Positions 49,033 to 57,737 of a stretch of DNA of 64,000 bases are shown here, in pieces; the stretch's first letter is position 1, and every line of letters begins with the position of its first letter. Source of the DNA: an uncultured Clostridia bacterium (GTDB lineage Bacteria; Bacillota; Clostridia; Christensenellales; Aristaeellaceae). The translations under genes and the position numbers were made by a program. The notes under the pieces were generated by a model that searched no databases, was not told where the DNA came from, and was given only the letters and a program-made list of their open reading frames with translations. Location of the stretch: NCBI GenBank assembly GCA_934663595.1, contig CAKUKM010000006.1, forward strand, positions 1 to 64,000, in the 5' to 3' direction.

Positions 49033-51237
49033 TCAGCCCGCGACGCGGCTGACCTCGATCACATCGGGAATCTTCTGCACGTCGCGAATCAGTTTATTCA
49101 ATTGCTGCGTGCTGCGAATCACCAGCGACACATGGAACACATACGTCTGGTTCTTCGCCACGTGCGCGGAAATGGCGCTGACCGGGATCTCCTGCGATGC
49201 GAACATCACCGAAAGCTCCGCGAGCAGCCCGGTTCGGTTGTACGCGATCACGCGAATCTCCGCCTCATACGAGGTCTGCTCCGGCTGATCCTCCCATTCC
49301 ACCTCAATCAGGCGCTCCGGTTCGACGCTCTCATCCTTCAGACTCACGCAGTCCGCGCGATGCACCGACACGCCGCGGCCGCGGGTGATATAGCCGATGA
49401 TCTTGTCGCCCGGCAGGGGATTGCAGCATTTGGCGAAGCGCACCAGCATGCCCGATTCGCCCTTTACGATCACGCCGTTCGAGCTCGACGACTGCCGCTG
49501 CTTCTGCGCCGGCGGCTCCTCCGGCTTCGTTTCCGGAATCGCGGGGGTGTCCAGCTTGTTGTGCTTTTTGTATTCGTCGATCAGGCGATTGAGCACCTGC
49601 TGCGTGCTCGCGCCGCCGAAGCCGACCATCGCGTAAATATCATCCAGCGACTGAACGGACAGGCGCTTGTACATCGGCTCGATCAGCTCGCTCTTGGTGA
49701 GCGTCGAAAGCGGATAGCCCAGGCGCCTGGCCTCGCGCTCGAGCATTTCGCGGCCGTGCACGATGTTCTGATCGCGCTCCTCCTTCTTCAGCCACGCGCG
49801 GATCTTTGCCTTCGCCTCGCTGGTTTTGACGATATTCAGCCAGTCGCGCGACGGTCCGCGGGACGAGGACGAGGTCATGACCTCCACGAAATCGCCCGTT
49901 TCCAGCGGCGTGGCCAGCGGAACGATGCGATGATTCACCTTCGCGCCGATGCAGCGATTGCCGACCGCCGAATGAATTCGATATGCGAAATCCAGCGGCG
50001 TTGCGCCCTTCGGCAGCGAAACCACGTCGCCCTTCGGCGTAAACACCAGCACCTCGTCGGCAAACAGGTCGAATTTCAGCATTTCGCCGAACTCGCTCGG
50101 GTCGTGCGCCTCGGTCTGCCAGTCGAGAATGCGCCTGAGCCACGACAGCTTCTTGTCCAGCTCGTCGGTGGCCTTGCCCTCCTTATAGCGCCAGTGCGCC
50201 GCGATGCCGTATTCGGCGATGCGATGCATTTCGAACGTGCGGATCTGCACCTCGAACGGGCGGCCCTGATTGACCACCGTGGTATGCAGCGACTGATACA
50301 TGTTCGCCTTCGGCACCGAGATATAATCCTTAAACCGCCCCGGCACCTGCGGCCAGATCGTATGCACCACGCCCAGCGCGTGATAGCACTCGGTGGTGGT
50401 GTTGACCAGAACGCGCACGGCGAGCAGATCGTTGATCTGATCGAACGTCTTGTTCTGGTTCTTCATCTTTTTATAAATGGAGTAAAAATGCTTGGGCCGG
50501 CCGTCGATCTCGCATTTGTGAATGCCCGCCTCGTACAGCTTCGTCTTCAGCTCCTGCGTGACCTGCGCAATCAGCTGCTCGCGCTCCGCGCGCTTCATGC
50601 CGACCAGGCGCACCAGCTCGTAAAACGCATCCGGATCCAGATACCGGAGCGACAGATCCTCCAGCTCCCATTTGATGGTATAAACGCCCAATCGGTGCGC
50701 CAGCGGCGCATAGATATCCAGCGTCTCCTGCGCGATCGCGCGCTGGCGGTCGGGCGTTTTGAATTTGAGCGTGCGCATGTTGTGCAGGCGGTCGGCGAGC
50801 TTGATCAGAACCACGCGGATGTCCTTCGCCATCGCGAGGAACATCTTTCTCAGCGTTTCCGCCTTCGCCTCTTCGCGCGAGCTGAAATCCAGCTGATTCA
50901 GCTTCGTTACGCCGTCGACCAGCAGCTCGATCTCCTGCCCGAACTCCTGCCCGATCAGCTCGCTGGTCACGCCCTCGCAATCCTCGACGCAATCGTGCAA
51001 AAGGCCCGCCGCGATGGTGGAGGCGTCCAGCATCAGATCGGCCAGAATCACCGCCACGGCGCACGGGTGGCAGAAATAGGGATCGCCCGATTTGCGCACC
51101 TGATGCGCGTGCGCCTTTTCGGCAAAGGCATACGCGCGCCGGACGAGCTCCATGTCGTCCTCGGGATGGTATTTTCTGATGCGCTCAACCAGTTCGTCCA
51201 CGCTAATATAGGCGCTGGTTTTTCCGTCTTCCGACAT
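49033..51237 (-). CDS. relA: Bifunctional (p)ppGpp synthetase/hydrolase RelA/SpoT
   Basis: 734 residues, a full-length Rel. Hydrolase HD domain with HPCAVAVILADL and LLHDCVEDC (about 55-90), synthetase domain with GRPKHFYSIYKKMK and RFKDYISVPKANMYQSLHT, then RIAEYGIAAHWRYKEG, TGS domain (VFTPKGDVVSLPKGATPLDF) and C-terminal ACT domain (EIRVIAYNRTGLLAELSVMF). Both activities look intact. Makes the alarmone in response to amino acid starvation. GGAGG 7 bp before ATG. recJ and relA are 27 bp apart; the apt gene often found between them is absent. Confidence 0.96.
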   Translation of the reverse strand: MSEDGKTSAYISVDELVERIRKYHPEDDMELVRRAYAFAEKAHAHQVRKSGDPYFCHPCAVAVILADLMLDASTIAAGLLHDCVEDCEGVTSELIGQEFGQEIELLVDGVTKLNQLDFSSREEAKAETLRKMFLAMAKDIRVVLIKLADRLHNMRTLKFKTPDRQRAIAQETLDIYAPLAHRLGVYTIKWELEDLSLRYLDPDAFYELVRLVGMKRAEREQLIAQVTQELKTKLYEAGIHKCEIDGRPKHFYSIYKKMKNQNKTFDQINDLLAVRVLVNTTTECYHALGVVHTIWPQVPGRFKDYISVPKANMYQSLHTTVVNQGRPFEVQIRTFEMHRIAEYGIAAHWRYKEGKATDELDKKLSWLRRILDWQTEAHDPSEFGEMLKFDLFADEVLVFTPKGDVVSLPKGATPLDFAYRIHSAVGNRCIGAKVNHRIVPLATPLETGDFVEVMTSSSSRGPSRDWLNIVKTSEAKAKIRAWLKKEERDQNIVHGREMLEREARRLGYPLSTLTKSELIEPMYKRLSVQSLDDIYAMVGFGGASTQQVLNRLIDEYKKHNKLDTPAIPETKPEEPPAQKQRQSSSSNGVIVKGESGMLVRFAKCCNPLPGDKIIGYITRGRGVSVHRADCVSLKDESVEPERLIEVEWEDQPEQTSYEAEIRVIAYNRTGLLAELSVMFASQEIPVSAISAHVAKNQTYVFHVSLVIRSTQQLNKLIRDVQKIPDVIEVSRVAG

Positions 51238-51264
51238 CGTTTCGCCTCCTGCACATGCGGGGTC

Positions 51265-53607
51265 CTATTCGGTCCATTTCTGAATGCGGCGCCAGGCCGC
51301 GCTGTTCTCGGGCCCGGCCTTTTTTTCGGGGCCGAGCTGCACGCGGAACTCGCCGTCCCAGACGATGGTAATCAGCCTCAGCTCGTCCAGCGCCACCAGC
51401 GCCGCCGCCGCAAACGCATACGATTGCTGCGCCCTGCGGCTCACCAGATGCACCAGCGACGCATAATCCTCGCACGGAATCGCGCGGCCCAGCACGTATT
51501 TGACCGCCAGATACGCATTCCTCAGCCCGTCCAGATCGGGCAGGCGATCCACCCATTCCGGCCGCGCCGCGAGCGCATAGCTCTGCGCGCCCTCCGGGAT
51601 TTCAATTTCCGCCGGCACGCCGACGAACACGATTCGCTCCCAACGCCCCTCGATCCGCGCATGCGGATAGCAGAGAATGGCGTTGAAATACCGCGGATCG
51701 GTCGGTTCCTCCCGGAAAAAGCGATCCGCCGGCGCGTCCTCGAGCGCGCGCGCCAGCGCCGCCATGATCTTCAGATCGCCCGCCAGAATCAGCGTGCCCT
51801 GCGGGCGGGCGAGCAGCATGCCCTTCAGCTCCGAAAGCTCGATCTTCTGCGTTTCGGACGGGTTTATTCCTTTATTATAGAGCAATTCTGTTAAGAATTC
51901 GCGCTGCAGCTCTTCCTCCTTCGGCATTTTCGCCTCGATCTGCTCCATCGGGTTTCCCGGCGCCATTGCGCGCACCTTCACGTCCACGCTCGTGCGGCCG
52001 TTGAACACATTGATCTCCGGCGTAAACAGCACATCCACCGTATCCGGAAGCAGCCCGGCCTGGTCGCCCGCGCCGAAGAAGATGCCGCTGCGGCGAACGC
52101 CGCTGTCCGAAAGCGTTACTCTCAGATGCGCGCCGTCCGCGCCCACTCTGCGCGCCTGCGCGAGAAACGCTTTGCGCGCGCGCATCACCGGCGCGGGATT
52201 GCCGAACCCCGTAGGCTGCATGGCGTCCAGCGCGATCACGAGGCTCTCCGTGAGCCTGTCGAACTCGATTTCCGTATCGTATTCGACCTTTGGAATATAG
52301 CATGCGCCCGGCACGCCGCGAAGATACTCGTCGAGGCATTCGACAAACGCCCCGAGCGCGCTCTCCTGCATCGTAAGGCCCGCGGCCTGCTTATGGCCGC
52401 CATAGCGAATCAGATGCGCTTCCGCGGCGGTAAGCGCGGCATGAATATCCACGCCCGGGATGCTGCGGCACGATCCGGTGAGCAATCCGCCCTCTTTTTT
52501 GGCGAGCAAAATCACGGGATAATGGTATTTTTCCACCAGGCGCGAGGCGGTCAGCCCGATCACGCCGGGGTTCCAGTCCTCTCCCGCCAGCACGATTGCG
52601 CGATGCTTGAGGAAATCGTAATCGCGGAGCTGTTCCTCCGCCTCTTTCTGCATGCGATCCTCGATCGCCTTGCGGTTGCGGTTTTCGCCCTCGAGCTCCT
52701 CGGCGATTGCGGCGGCGCGCTCGGGGTTCTGCTCGAGCAGCAGCTCGTATGCGCGATAGGCGGAGCCGATTCGGCCGCTCGCGTTCAATCTGGGCGCGAG
52801 GCGGAATGCGATTTCGGTGGCGCTGATTTTTTTATCCGCAAGTCCCGCGGCCTCGATCAGCGCACGGATACCGGTGCGCGGTCTGCGGTTGATGCGGTCG
52901 AGGCCCATTTTGACCAGCACGCGGTTTTCGTCGATCAGCGGAACCACGTCCGCGACCGTTGCCAGCGCGACGATATCGACATACAGCATTGCGCCGATCA
53001 ATCCGCCCAGCGCATGGATGAGCTTCATGGCCACGCCCGCGCCGCACAGCGATTTGAACGGATAGTCGCCCAGCAGCGGGTCGACCACGGGGCAATCGGG
53101 CAGCGCTTCGCCCGGCTCGTGGTGGTCGGTGACGACGCAATCCAATCCGAGCGATTTTGCGAGCGCGACCATATCGATCGATGTAACGCCGCAATCGACG
53201 GTGATCATCAGCCGACAGCGCCCGGCGATATCGCGAACGGCGCTCTCGTTCAGGCCGTAGCCCTCGGTATGGCGCGAGGGGAGATAGACCTCGGTATCGG
53301 GCGCGCCGTGGGTTCTGAGGTAGTCGCTCAGCACGGCGGCGGCGCTCACGCCGTCGACGTCGTAATCGCCGAACACGCATATTTTTTCCTGATTCTCGAT
53401 GGCGCGGCGGATTCTCTCGACCGCGCGGGGCATATCGTTCAGGCGCATGGGGTCGTGGAGCTGATCGACCGTGGGGTTGAGGAATCGCGCGGCCTCCTCG
53501 GCCGAACGGACGCCGCGCTGGATCAGCAGCGAATGCAGCTCTTCGGGCATATCGTCCGGGCAAAAGAACCAGCCTCTTTCGTTCTGGCGCGGCACGAACT
53601 GTATCAC
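51265..53607 (-). CDS. recJ: Single-stranded-DNA-specific exonuclease RecJ
   Basis: 780 residues. DHH domain with KICVFGDYDVDGVSAAAVL, LMITVDCGV and CVVTDHHEPGE, DHHA1 domain with the GGHKQAAGLTM motif, and a long C-terminal extension typical of Firmicutes RecJ. Degrades ssDNA 5' to 3' in repair and recombination. The GTG at 53607 is preferred over ATG 53634 because AAGGGGGAG lies 5 bp before it. Promoter at 53657-53685. First gene of a seven-gene operon. Confidence 0.95.
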   Translation of the reverse strand: MIQFVPRQNERGWFFCPDDMPEELHSLLIQRGVRSAEEAARFLNPTVDQLHDPMRLNDMPRAVERIRRAIENQEKICVFGDYDVDGVSAAAVLSDYLRTHGAPDTEVYLPSRHTEGYGLNESAVRDIAGRCRLMITVDCGVTSIDMVALAKSLGLDCVVTDHHEPGEALPDCPVVDPLLGDYPFKSLCGAGVAMKLIHALGGLIGAMLYVDIVALATVADVVPLIDENRVLVKMGLDRINRRPRTGIRALIEAAGLADKKISATEIAFRLAPRLNASGRIGSAYRAYELLLEQNPERAAAIAEELEGENRNRKAIEDRMQKEAEEQLRDYDFLKHRAIVLAGEDWNPGVIGLTASRLVEKYHYPVILLAKKEGGLLTGSCRSIPGVDIHAALTAAEAHLIRYGGHKQAAGLTMQESALGAFVECLDEYLRGVPGACYIPKVEYDTEIEFDRLTESLVIALDAMQPTGFGNPAPVMRARKAFLAQARRVGADGAHLRVTLSDSGVRRSGIFFGAGDQAGLLPDTVDVLFTPEINVFNGRTSVDVKVRAMAPGNPMEQIEAKMPKEEELQREFLTELLYNKGINPSETQKIELSELKGMLLARPQGTLILAGDLKIMAALARALEDAPADRFFREEPTDPRYFNAILCYPHARIEGRWERIVFVGVPAEIEIPEGAQSYALAARPEWVDRLPDLDGLRNAYLAVKYVLGRAIPCEDYASLVHLVSRRAQQSYAFAAAALVALDELRLITIVWDGEFRVQLGPEKKAGPENSAAWRRIQKWTE

Positions 53608-53656
53608 ACGCGCTCCCCCTTCCGTTACGCCCATTCACTCTCTATAATGAATACTA

Positions 53657-53685
53657 ATTATACCAAAACATCCCTTTTCCGTCAA
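53657..53685 (-). promoter_or_regulatory. Sigma-A promoter of the recJ-relA operon
   Basis: Minus strand TTGACG, 17 bp, TATAAT. Confidence 0.8.
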
Positions 53686-53702
53686 GCCGGCAGGGCCGGC
53701 GG

Positions 53703-53960
53703 CCGGTTGCTGCCGCGCTTGGTCGTCCCAGAAATTGAGTCGGGTAGCGACTCAATTTCTTTCCGTTGGCTCTTATTCCTTCGTTCTTCCCAATTTCCCG
53801 GTCGCTGCCAAGGCTGAGCCTTGACCCGGTTGCTGCCGCGTTTGGTCGTCCCAGAAATTGAGTCGGATAGCGACTCAATTTCTTTCCGTTGGTTCTTTTC
53901 CTCACTTTCTTCCCATCTTCCCGGTCGCTGCGCCGCCATGGTGGCGGCTTGCGCCCTGAG
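53703..53960 (+). repeat. Dispersed hairpin repeat E2, locus 3 (tandem)
   Basis: Two tandem units with a 123-bp period (53703 and 53826), each starting CCGGTTGCTGCCGCG and containing the hairpin GAAATTGAGTCG/CGACTCAATTTC (53731-53759; 53854-53882) followed by TTTCCGTTGG. The segment GTCGCTGCGCCGCCATGGTG (from about 53925) is the reverse complement of a block in locus 1. It fills most of the gap between recJ and the ATPase operon; no gene is present. Confidence 0.8.
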
Positions 53961-53985
53961 CTTTGGAGTTCTCCTAATTAATTAT

Positions 53986-54010
53986 AATTGCGCCATTTTT
54001 CGGCGCAATT
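53986..54010. terminator. Terminator of the AAA+/ESCRT-like operon
   Basis: AATTGCGCC (53986-53994) / GGCGCAATT (54002-54010), 4 bp beyond the ATPase stop codon, followed on the minus strand by ATAATTAATT. Confidence 0.65.
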
Positions 54011-54014
54011 GGGA

Positions 54015-55094
54015 TTAGCTGTATCTTTTGCTCCATTTGCGGACTTCCTTCAGGTCGTCTTCGGTCAGGGACGGGCGCGCGTGGGCGAGCGCTTCGCGCA
54101 GGTCGTCGTTGGTGAGGAACTGCTCGGAATTGCCGCTCTCGATGCCGCGCTGGATCGGGATGCGCGTCATATCGTTGATCAGGCGCACGATATCGGCGCA
54201 ATTGAAGCCCTCGGTTTTTTCGGCGGCGGCGGCGAAATCAATTTTTCCCTTCGTGGGCATTTTGCCGATCAGGCGCTGAATCAGATACAGCCGCGCGGCG
54301 CGGTTCGGAAGGTCGACGAACACATAATGCGAAAGCCGCGGGTGGCGCAGAAACGCCGTATCCAGCGCCTGCGGGGCGTTTGTCGAGGCGATCACGGTCA
54401 CGCGGCCGGCATTGGATTCAAAGCCGTCCATCTGCGTGAGCAGCTCCGGAACCAGCCGATCCATGGCCGACGAATCGCGCCCGCGCCGCGCGCCCAGCGC
54501 GTCGAATTCATCGAAGAACACGATGGCGTTTCCGGAGGCGCGCGCCGCGTCGAACAGGGCGCGCACGCGCTGCTCCGCCTCGCCGAAATACTTGGAGACG
54601 ATATCCGAGCAGCGAATGGAAAAGAAATCCGCGTCCGTTTCGGCGGCGATCGCCTTGGCGAGCATCGTCTTTCCGGTGCCGGGCGGGCCGTAGAGCAGAA
54701 TGCCGCCGCCGGCCTGCTGGCCGAAGCGCGCGTACAGCTCCGGATACTTCATGGGATGAATGATTTCGCGCAGGATGGTCGCCTTTGCATCCTCGAGGCC
54801 GGCGATATCCTCAAACCGCACGCCCGGCCTTTCGGGAACGGGCGCGAACATGGCCCTTTCGCCCGCGGTGGACTGGGCGCGGGCACCGCCCGATTCGAGC
54901 TTTTCCGCAATCTGCGCAAGGCGCTCCGCCGAGCTGATCACCGCATCGCGCTCGGCGGACGCGCAGGTATCCACGAGCTCGAGCAGCATTCGGCTGGCGG
55001 CGCGATAGCCCTGCGCGGCGGCGGTCGGGCGCTGATTGGCCTCCGCCGCCATGGCCTGATTCAGAATTTTCAGATATTCCTGCTCGTTATACAT
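54015..55094 (-). CDS. Vps4-like AAA+ ATPase with MIT-like N-terminus
   Basis: 359 residues. Residues 1-68 read as three helices with the spacing of an MIT domain (AMAAEAN..TAAAQGYRAASRMLLELV...ERLAQIAEKLES). The AAA+ domain has GPPGTGKT (136-143), the pore loop SDIVSKYFGEAE with aromatic residues, Walker B IVFFDEFDAL (191-200), sensor 1 IASTNAPQALD, both arginine-finger positions (LRHPRL) and sensor 2 GFNCADIVRLI. Arrangement and motifs are closest to Vps4/katanin-type meiotic-clade ATPases, which disassemble ESCRT-III polymers. Last gene of the operon, directly after ESCRT-III-like proteins, with AAGGAGG before ATG. Function in bacteria is inferred. Confidence 0.85.
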   Translation of the reverse strand: MYNEQEYLKILNQAMAAEANQRPTAAAQGYRAASRMLLELVDTCASAERDAVISSAERLAQIAEKLESGGARAQSTAGERAMFAPVPERPGVRFEDIAGLEDAKATILREIIHPMKYPELYARFGQQAGGGILLYGPPGTGKTMLAKAIAAETDADFFSIRCSDIVSKYFGEAEQRVRALFDAARASGNAIVFFDEFDALGARRGRDSSAMDRLVPELLTQMDGFESNAGRVTVIASTNAPQALDTAFLRHPRLSHYVFVDLPNRAARLYLIQRLIGKMPTKGKIDFAAAAEKTEGFNCADIVRLINDMTRIPIQRGIESGNSEQFLTNDDLREALAHARPSLTEDDLKEVRKWSKRYS

Positions 55095-55106
55095 GCGCTT
55101 TCCTCC

Positions 55107-55748
55107 TTATGCCTGTTCGCCCATGCGCAGTCTTTCCACGCGCTGCGCCTGCTGCGGCGTGAGCGGTTCGGCGCTCTGCGGCGTTTTTTCGGCCTTGCCG
55201 ACCATTCGCGCGAGCTCCGCCTCGTCCTCGGGCGTATATTCGACGTTCACATCGTCGTTCGGCTGCTTCAGAATGATATCGAATACCTGATCAACCGAAT
55301 TGCACAGCGAATCGAGCTGCGCGAGGCCCTCCTGCACGGAATCGACGCTCTGGCCGATTTCGATCTGGTTGAGCGATTCCTGCAGATTCAGGCCGATCTT
55401 CCCGCAGCCCTGCATGAACGCGTTCATGCTTTCCCCGATGCTGCCCAGCGAATGCAGGATCTCGTAATTCAGAATCACGCCCTCGATCTTTTCCTGCATG
55501 CCCGCGAGCTTCCGGCGAAGGCGCATGGCCAGCAGCGCGTTTGCATGCTGGTTTTCGCGCTCGGCCTTCACGGCCATCTGCTCGAACAGAACGACCTTGC
55601 GCTCGATTTCGCGCTTCTGGTTTTTGAATGCGTACAGCTGCATTCGGTATTCCACCTCGGCCTGCTGCTTCTCGGCAAAGCTCCGGGGCCTTTTCCGGAA
55701 AACGCGCCTCTTCAGGCGGGCGACGAGCTTCTTCCAGGCTTCCTTCAT
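55107..55748 (-). CDS. ESCRT-III/PspA-like coiled-coil protein 1
   Basis: 213 residues, no membrane segment. A strongly basic N-terminus (MKEAWKKLVARLKRRVFRKR) is followed by a long helical hairpin (about 25-100), then MNAFMQGCGKIGLNLQ, an acidic linker (DDVNVEYTPEDEAEL) and a short C-terminal helix QAQRVERLR. This basic-hairpin-acidic-tail layout is that of ESCRT-III subunits. The tail fits a MIM1-like pattern (LxxRLxxLK, here QAQRVERLR), which would bind the MIT-like domain of the next gene's product. Database confirmation was not possible. It is 12 bp from the ATPase gene. Confidence 0.6.
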   Translation of the reverse strand: MKEAWKKLVARLKRRVFRKRPRSFAEKQQAEVEYRMQLYAFKNQKREIERKVVLFEQMAVKAERENQHANALLAMRLRRKLAGMQEKIEGVILNYEILHSLGSIGESMNAFMQGCGKIGLNLQESLNQIEIGQSVDSVQEGLAQLDSLCNSVDQVFDIILKQPNDDVNVEYTPEDEAELARMVGKAEKTPQSAEPLTPQQAQRVERLRMGEQA

Positions 55749-55761
55749 ATTGCTTTCCTCC

Positions 55762-56343
55762 TCAGCGGTTCGAAACGGTTCTGCGGCCGCCGAGCATGCG
55801 GTCGGTCAAATCAATCGCCTTTTCGGCATGGCGCGACATGGCGGCGCGCAGCTCGTTTTCCAGCTCGGGATCGTCGCTCTCCGGCTCTTCGAAGTCCTGC
55901 AGCGGCTCGAGCATGTGGTCGGCCTGGCTGATCATCATGTCCATCTGCTGAATCACGCCTTCGATATTCGCCGCGCCCGCGGCCAGCCGGCTCGGGTCAA
56001 ACAGCCCCGCGACGGACGCGCTGAGGCGCCTGCAGTTTTCGGAGAACTGATTCAGCGCGCCCCCAACGCCGTCGAGCGCGGCGATCATCTCGAGCTTCGC
56101 GCTCACCTCGCTCATCCTGCCGGACAGCGCGGCGATCGTGCGGGTGTATTTCATGCTCCTGAGCGCGAGCTGGTGCTGGCCGCCGAGCTCGAGCTGCACG
56201 ACTCTGCGGCGCCAGTCCTCATAGAGCTTGTTGAGATTGGCGATGTAATTGCCGAGATCGCGCTTCAGCTGGTTCTGGGCGATTTTCTGGGCGATCTTTC
56301 TTTCCTGCTCGCGCTGCGCGCGGCTCTTTCCGAAGCTGAACAT
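55762..56343 (-). CDS. ESCRT-III/PspA-like coiled-coil protein 2
   Basis: 193 residues, no membrane segment. Amphipathic basic N-terminus MFSFGKSRAQREQERK, helical hairpin (about 20-100, containing LKRDLGNYIANLNKLYEDW and ALRSMKYTRTIAALSG), a Met-rich helix IEGVIQQMDMMISQA, an acidic stretch FEEPESDDPELENEL and a final helix AIDLTDRMLGGRR. Same order of parts as protein 1, so probably a paralogous polymer subunit. The ATG at 56343 has AAAGGAGG upstream; a long upstream extension of the frame is Arg-rich and covers the preceding gene's end, so it is rejected. Confidence 0.6.
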   Translation of the reverse strand: MFSFGKSRAQREQERKIAQKIAQNQLKRDLGNYIANLNKLYEDWRRRVVQLELGGQHQLALRSMKYTRTIAALSGRMSEVSAKLEMIAALDGVGGALNQFSENCRRLSASVAGLFDPSRLAAGAANIEGVIQQMDMMISQADHMLEPLQDFEEPESDDPELENELRAAMSRHAEKAIDLTDRMLGGRRTVSNR

Positions 56344-56365
56344 GCTCTTTTCCTCCTTTAAATCG

Positions 56366-56998
56366 TCAGGCCCGCTCGGTGATCGGTTCGTCCTCGGCGC
56401 GCATCGGAAGCGCGCGGGAAACGAGCCTGTCCGGCATTGTGCAATAGAATCGGGTCTCCGGCGGCGCGATTGCCTCGGCCCGCGCGGAATTCTCCGGCGC
56501 GGCGCATTCCGGTTCGCCTTCCTCTGCATCCGGATAGAGCGCCTGCTGGAATTCCTCATAGGCGCGGTCGAACTGCTCGCTGGCGCTCCGCTCGTATTCG
56601 TTCAATACGATTTCGCGGTTCATGCGCTGGACGTAGTTCTGAACGTCTTTCTCGGTCATGCCCGGGTGCTCGCGCCGGAACAGCTCCTGCTGCGCGAGCT
56701 GCAAATCGCGCGTCCGGATTGCAATCGCGTCGCCCAGGCGGTTGTACTGCGCCGCCAGCGTCTTTCTGCGAATTTCCAGCGAATCCACTTCGCTGCGCAG
56801 CATCGTGCGCTCCACGCCCTGCGCCGTTTCCAGGCGCTGCTTTTCCCGGGCGATTTCCATGCCTGCGCTCTTCAACTGGTCGCCGAGGCCCTCCATCTGC
56901 GCCCGCAGGCTCTCCGTTTCCGCCGTCAGCGCGTCGATCCGGCCCTTCAGCCTCGCGTCCGAATGCGCCATTCCCGCAAACCTCTTCAAAATGCTCAT
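56366..56998 (-). CDS. Coiled-coil protein 3 (PspA-like)
   Basis: 210 residues. N-terminus MSILKRFAGMAHSDAR is short and amphipathic, recalling the membrane helix of PspA/Vipp1 (M-G-I-F-x-R-F). A heptad-rich helix at about 20-115 (LTAETESLRAQMEGLGDQL) and a second at about 120-155 follow; the last 55 residues are acidic and Pro-rich, probably disordered. Likely a further subunit or regulator of the membrane-bound assembly. GGGAGG 8 bp before ATG. 22 bp from the next gene of the operon. Confidence 0.5.
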   Translation of the reverse strand: MSILKRFAGMAHSDARLKGRIDALTAETESLRAQMEGLGDQLKSAGMEIAREKQRLETAQGVERTMLRSEVDSLEIRRKTLAAQYNRLGDAIAIRTRDLQLAQQELFRREHPGMTEKDVQNYVQRMNREIVLNEYERSASEQFDRAYEEFQQALYPDAEEGEPECAAPENSARAEAIAPPETRFYCTMPDRLVSRALPMRAEDEPITERA

Positions 56999-57076
56999 TT
57001 CATTTTCCTCCCGTTCGTCGTTTCAAAGGGATTAACGCGCCGCCGCGGCCGATTGTCCCGCGACTTCGCGCGTTTT

Positions 57077-57736
57077 TCAGGAAATTTCCTCCATTCGGGC
57101 GCGCATTGCATCGAAATTCTCTTCCCGAACCAGCAGCTCCGCGACCCTTTGTTCAAACGCGTCCGGATCGGGCGCGATATGCAGCAGCTCGCGCACATTC
57201 TCGATTTCCTCGTCGACCTGCGCCGCGCCGTCCAGATTGCGCGCCTGCACGCGCAGCCTATCGAGCATGCGCCGAAGCATGCGCGCGCGCGCCCGATTGC
57301 TCCGGAATTCCTCGCGGGCGACTTCCTCGCAGCCCGCCCGAGAGGCAATCTCGCGCGCATATTCGTCGGTCATCGCGATTTCCTCGGTAAGCGCCTGCAT
57401 GCGCTGAAGCGCCGCGCGCCGGTTCGCCTCCGCTTTTGGAATTGCAGACGTGCGCTCGCGATCGGCGAGGATGCGCTCGAGCTCCGCCACGCACCGAAAC
57501 ACGCGCGCCGGCTCGGCATTTGCATTCAGGAGGCAATCGAGCGCGCCGATTTGCTTACGCATCTCGCGATCGGCGCGCAGCGCGTTTTTCATGCGCGCCC
57601 GCCCGGCCAGCAGCGCTTCCTTGATTTGAATCAGCCGCCTCAGCACGATGGCGTTCGGCGCGCGATCCGTGGCCAGATCCACCAGGCGCGCCGTTCGAAC
57701 CGCCGACGCGCGGCAAATGCTCCATCCCATTCGCAT
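57077..57736 (-). CDS. Coiled-coil protein 4
   Basis: 219 residues, almost entirely helical and rich in Arg, Ala and Glu (ANRRAALQRMQALTEEIAMT; LRRMLDRLRVQARNLDGAAQ). No membrane segment or signal peptide. Not recognised as a family; by context a fourth helical component of the ESCRT/PspA-like set. Starts 1 bp after the SPFH-like gene with GAGGGGAAG upstream; a second Met is two codons later. A 78-bp gap with no visible promoter follows. Confidence 0.5.
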   Translation of the reverse strand: MRMGWSICRASAVRTARLVDLATDRAPNAIVLRRLIQIKEALLAGRARMKNALRADREMRKQIGALDCLLNANAEPARVFRCVAELERILADRERTSAIPKAEANRRAALQRMQALTEEIAMTDEYAREIASRAGCEEVAREEFRSNRARARMLRRMLDRLRVQARNLDGAAQVDEEIENVRELLHIAPDPDAFEQRVAELLVREENFDAMRARMEEIS

Positions 57737-57737
57737 A

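Noticed and set aside
54015..55094. Second FtsH-type protease
   Set aside because: No membrane segments and no HEXXH; the AAA domain is of Vps4/katanin type.
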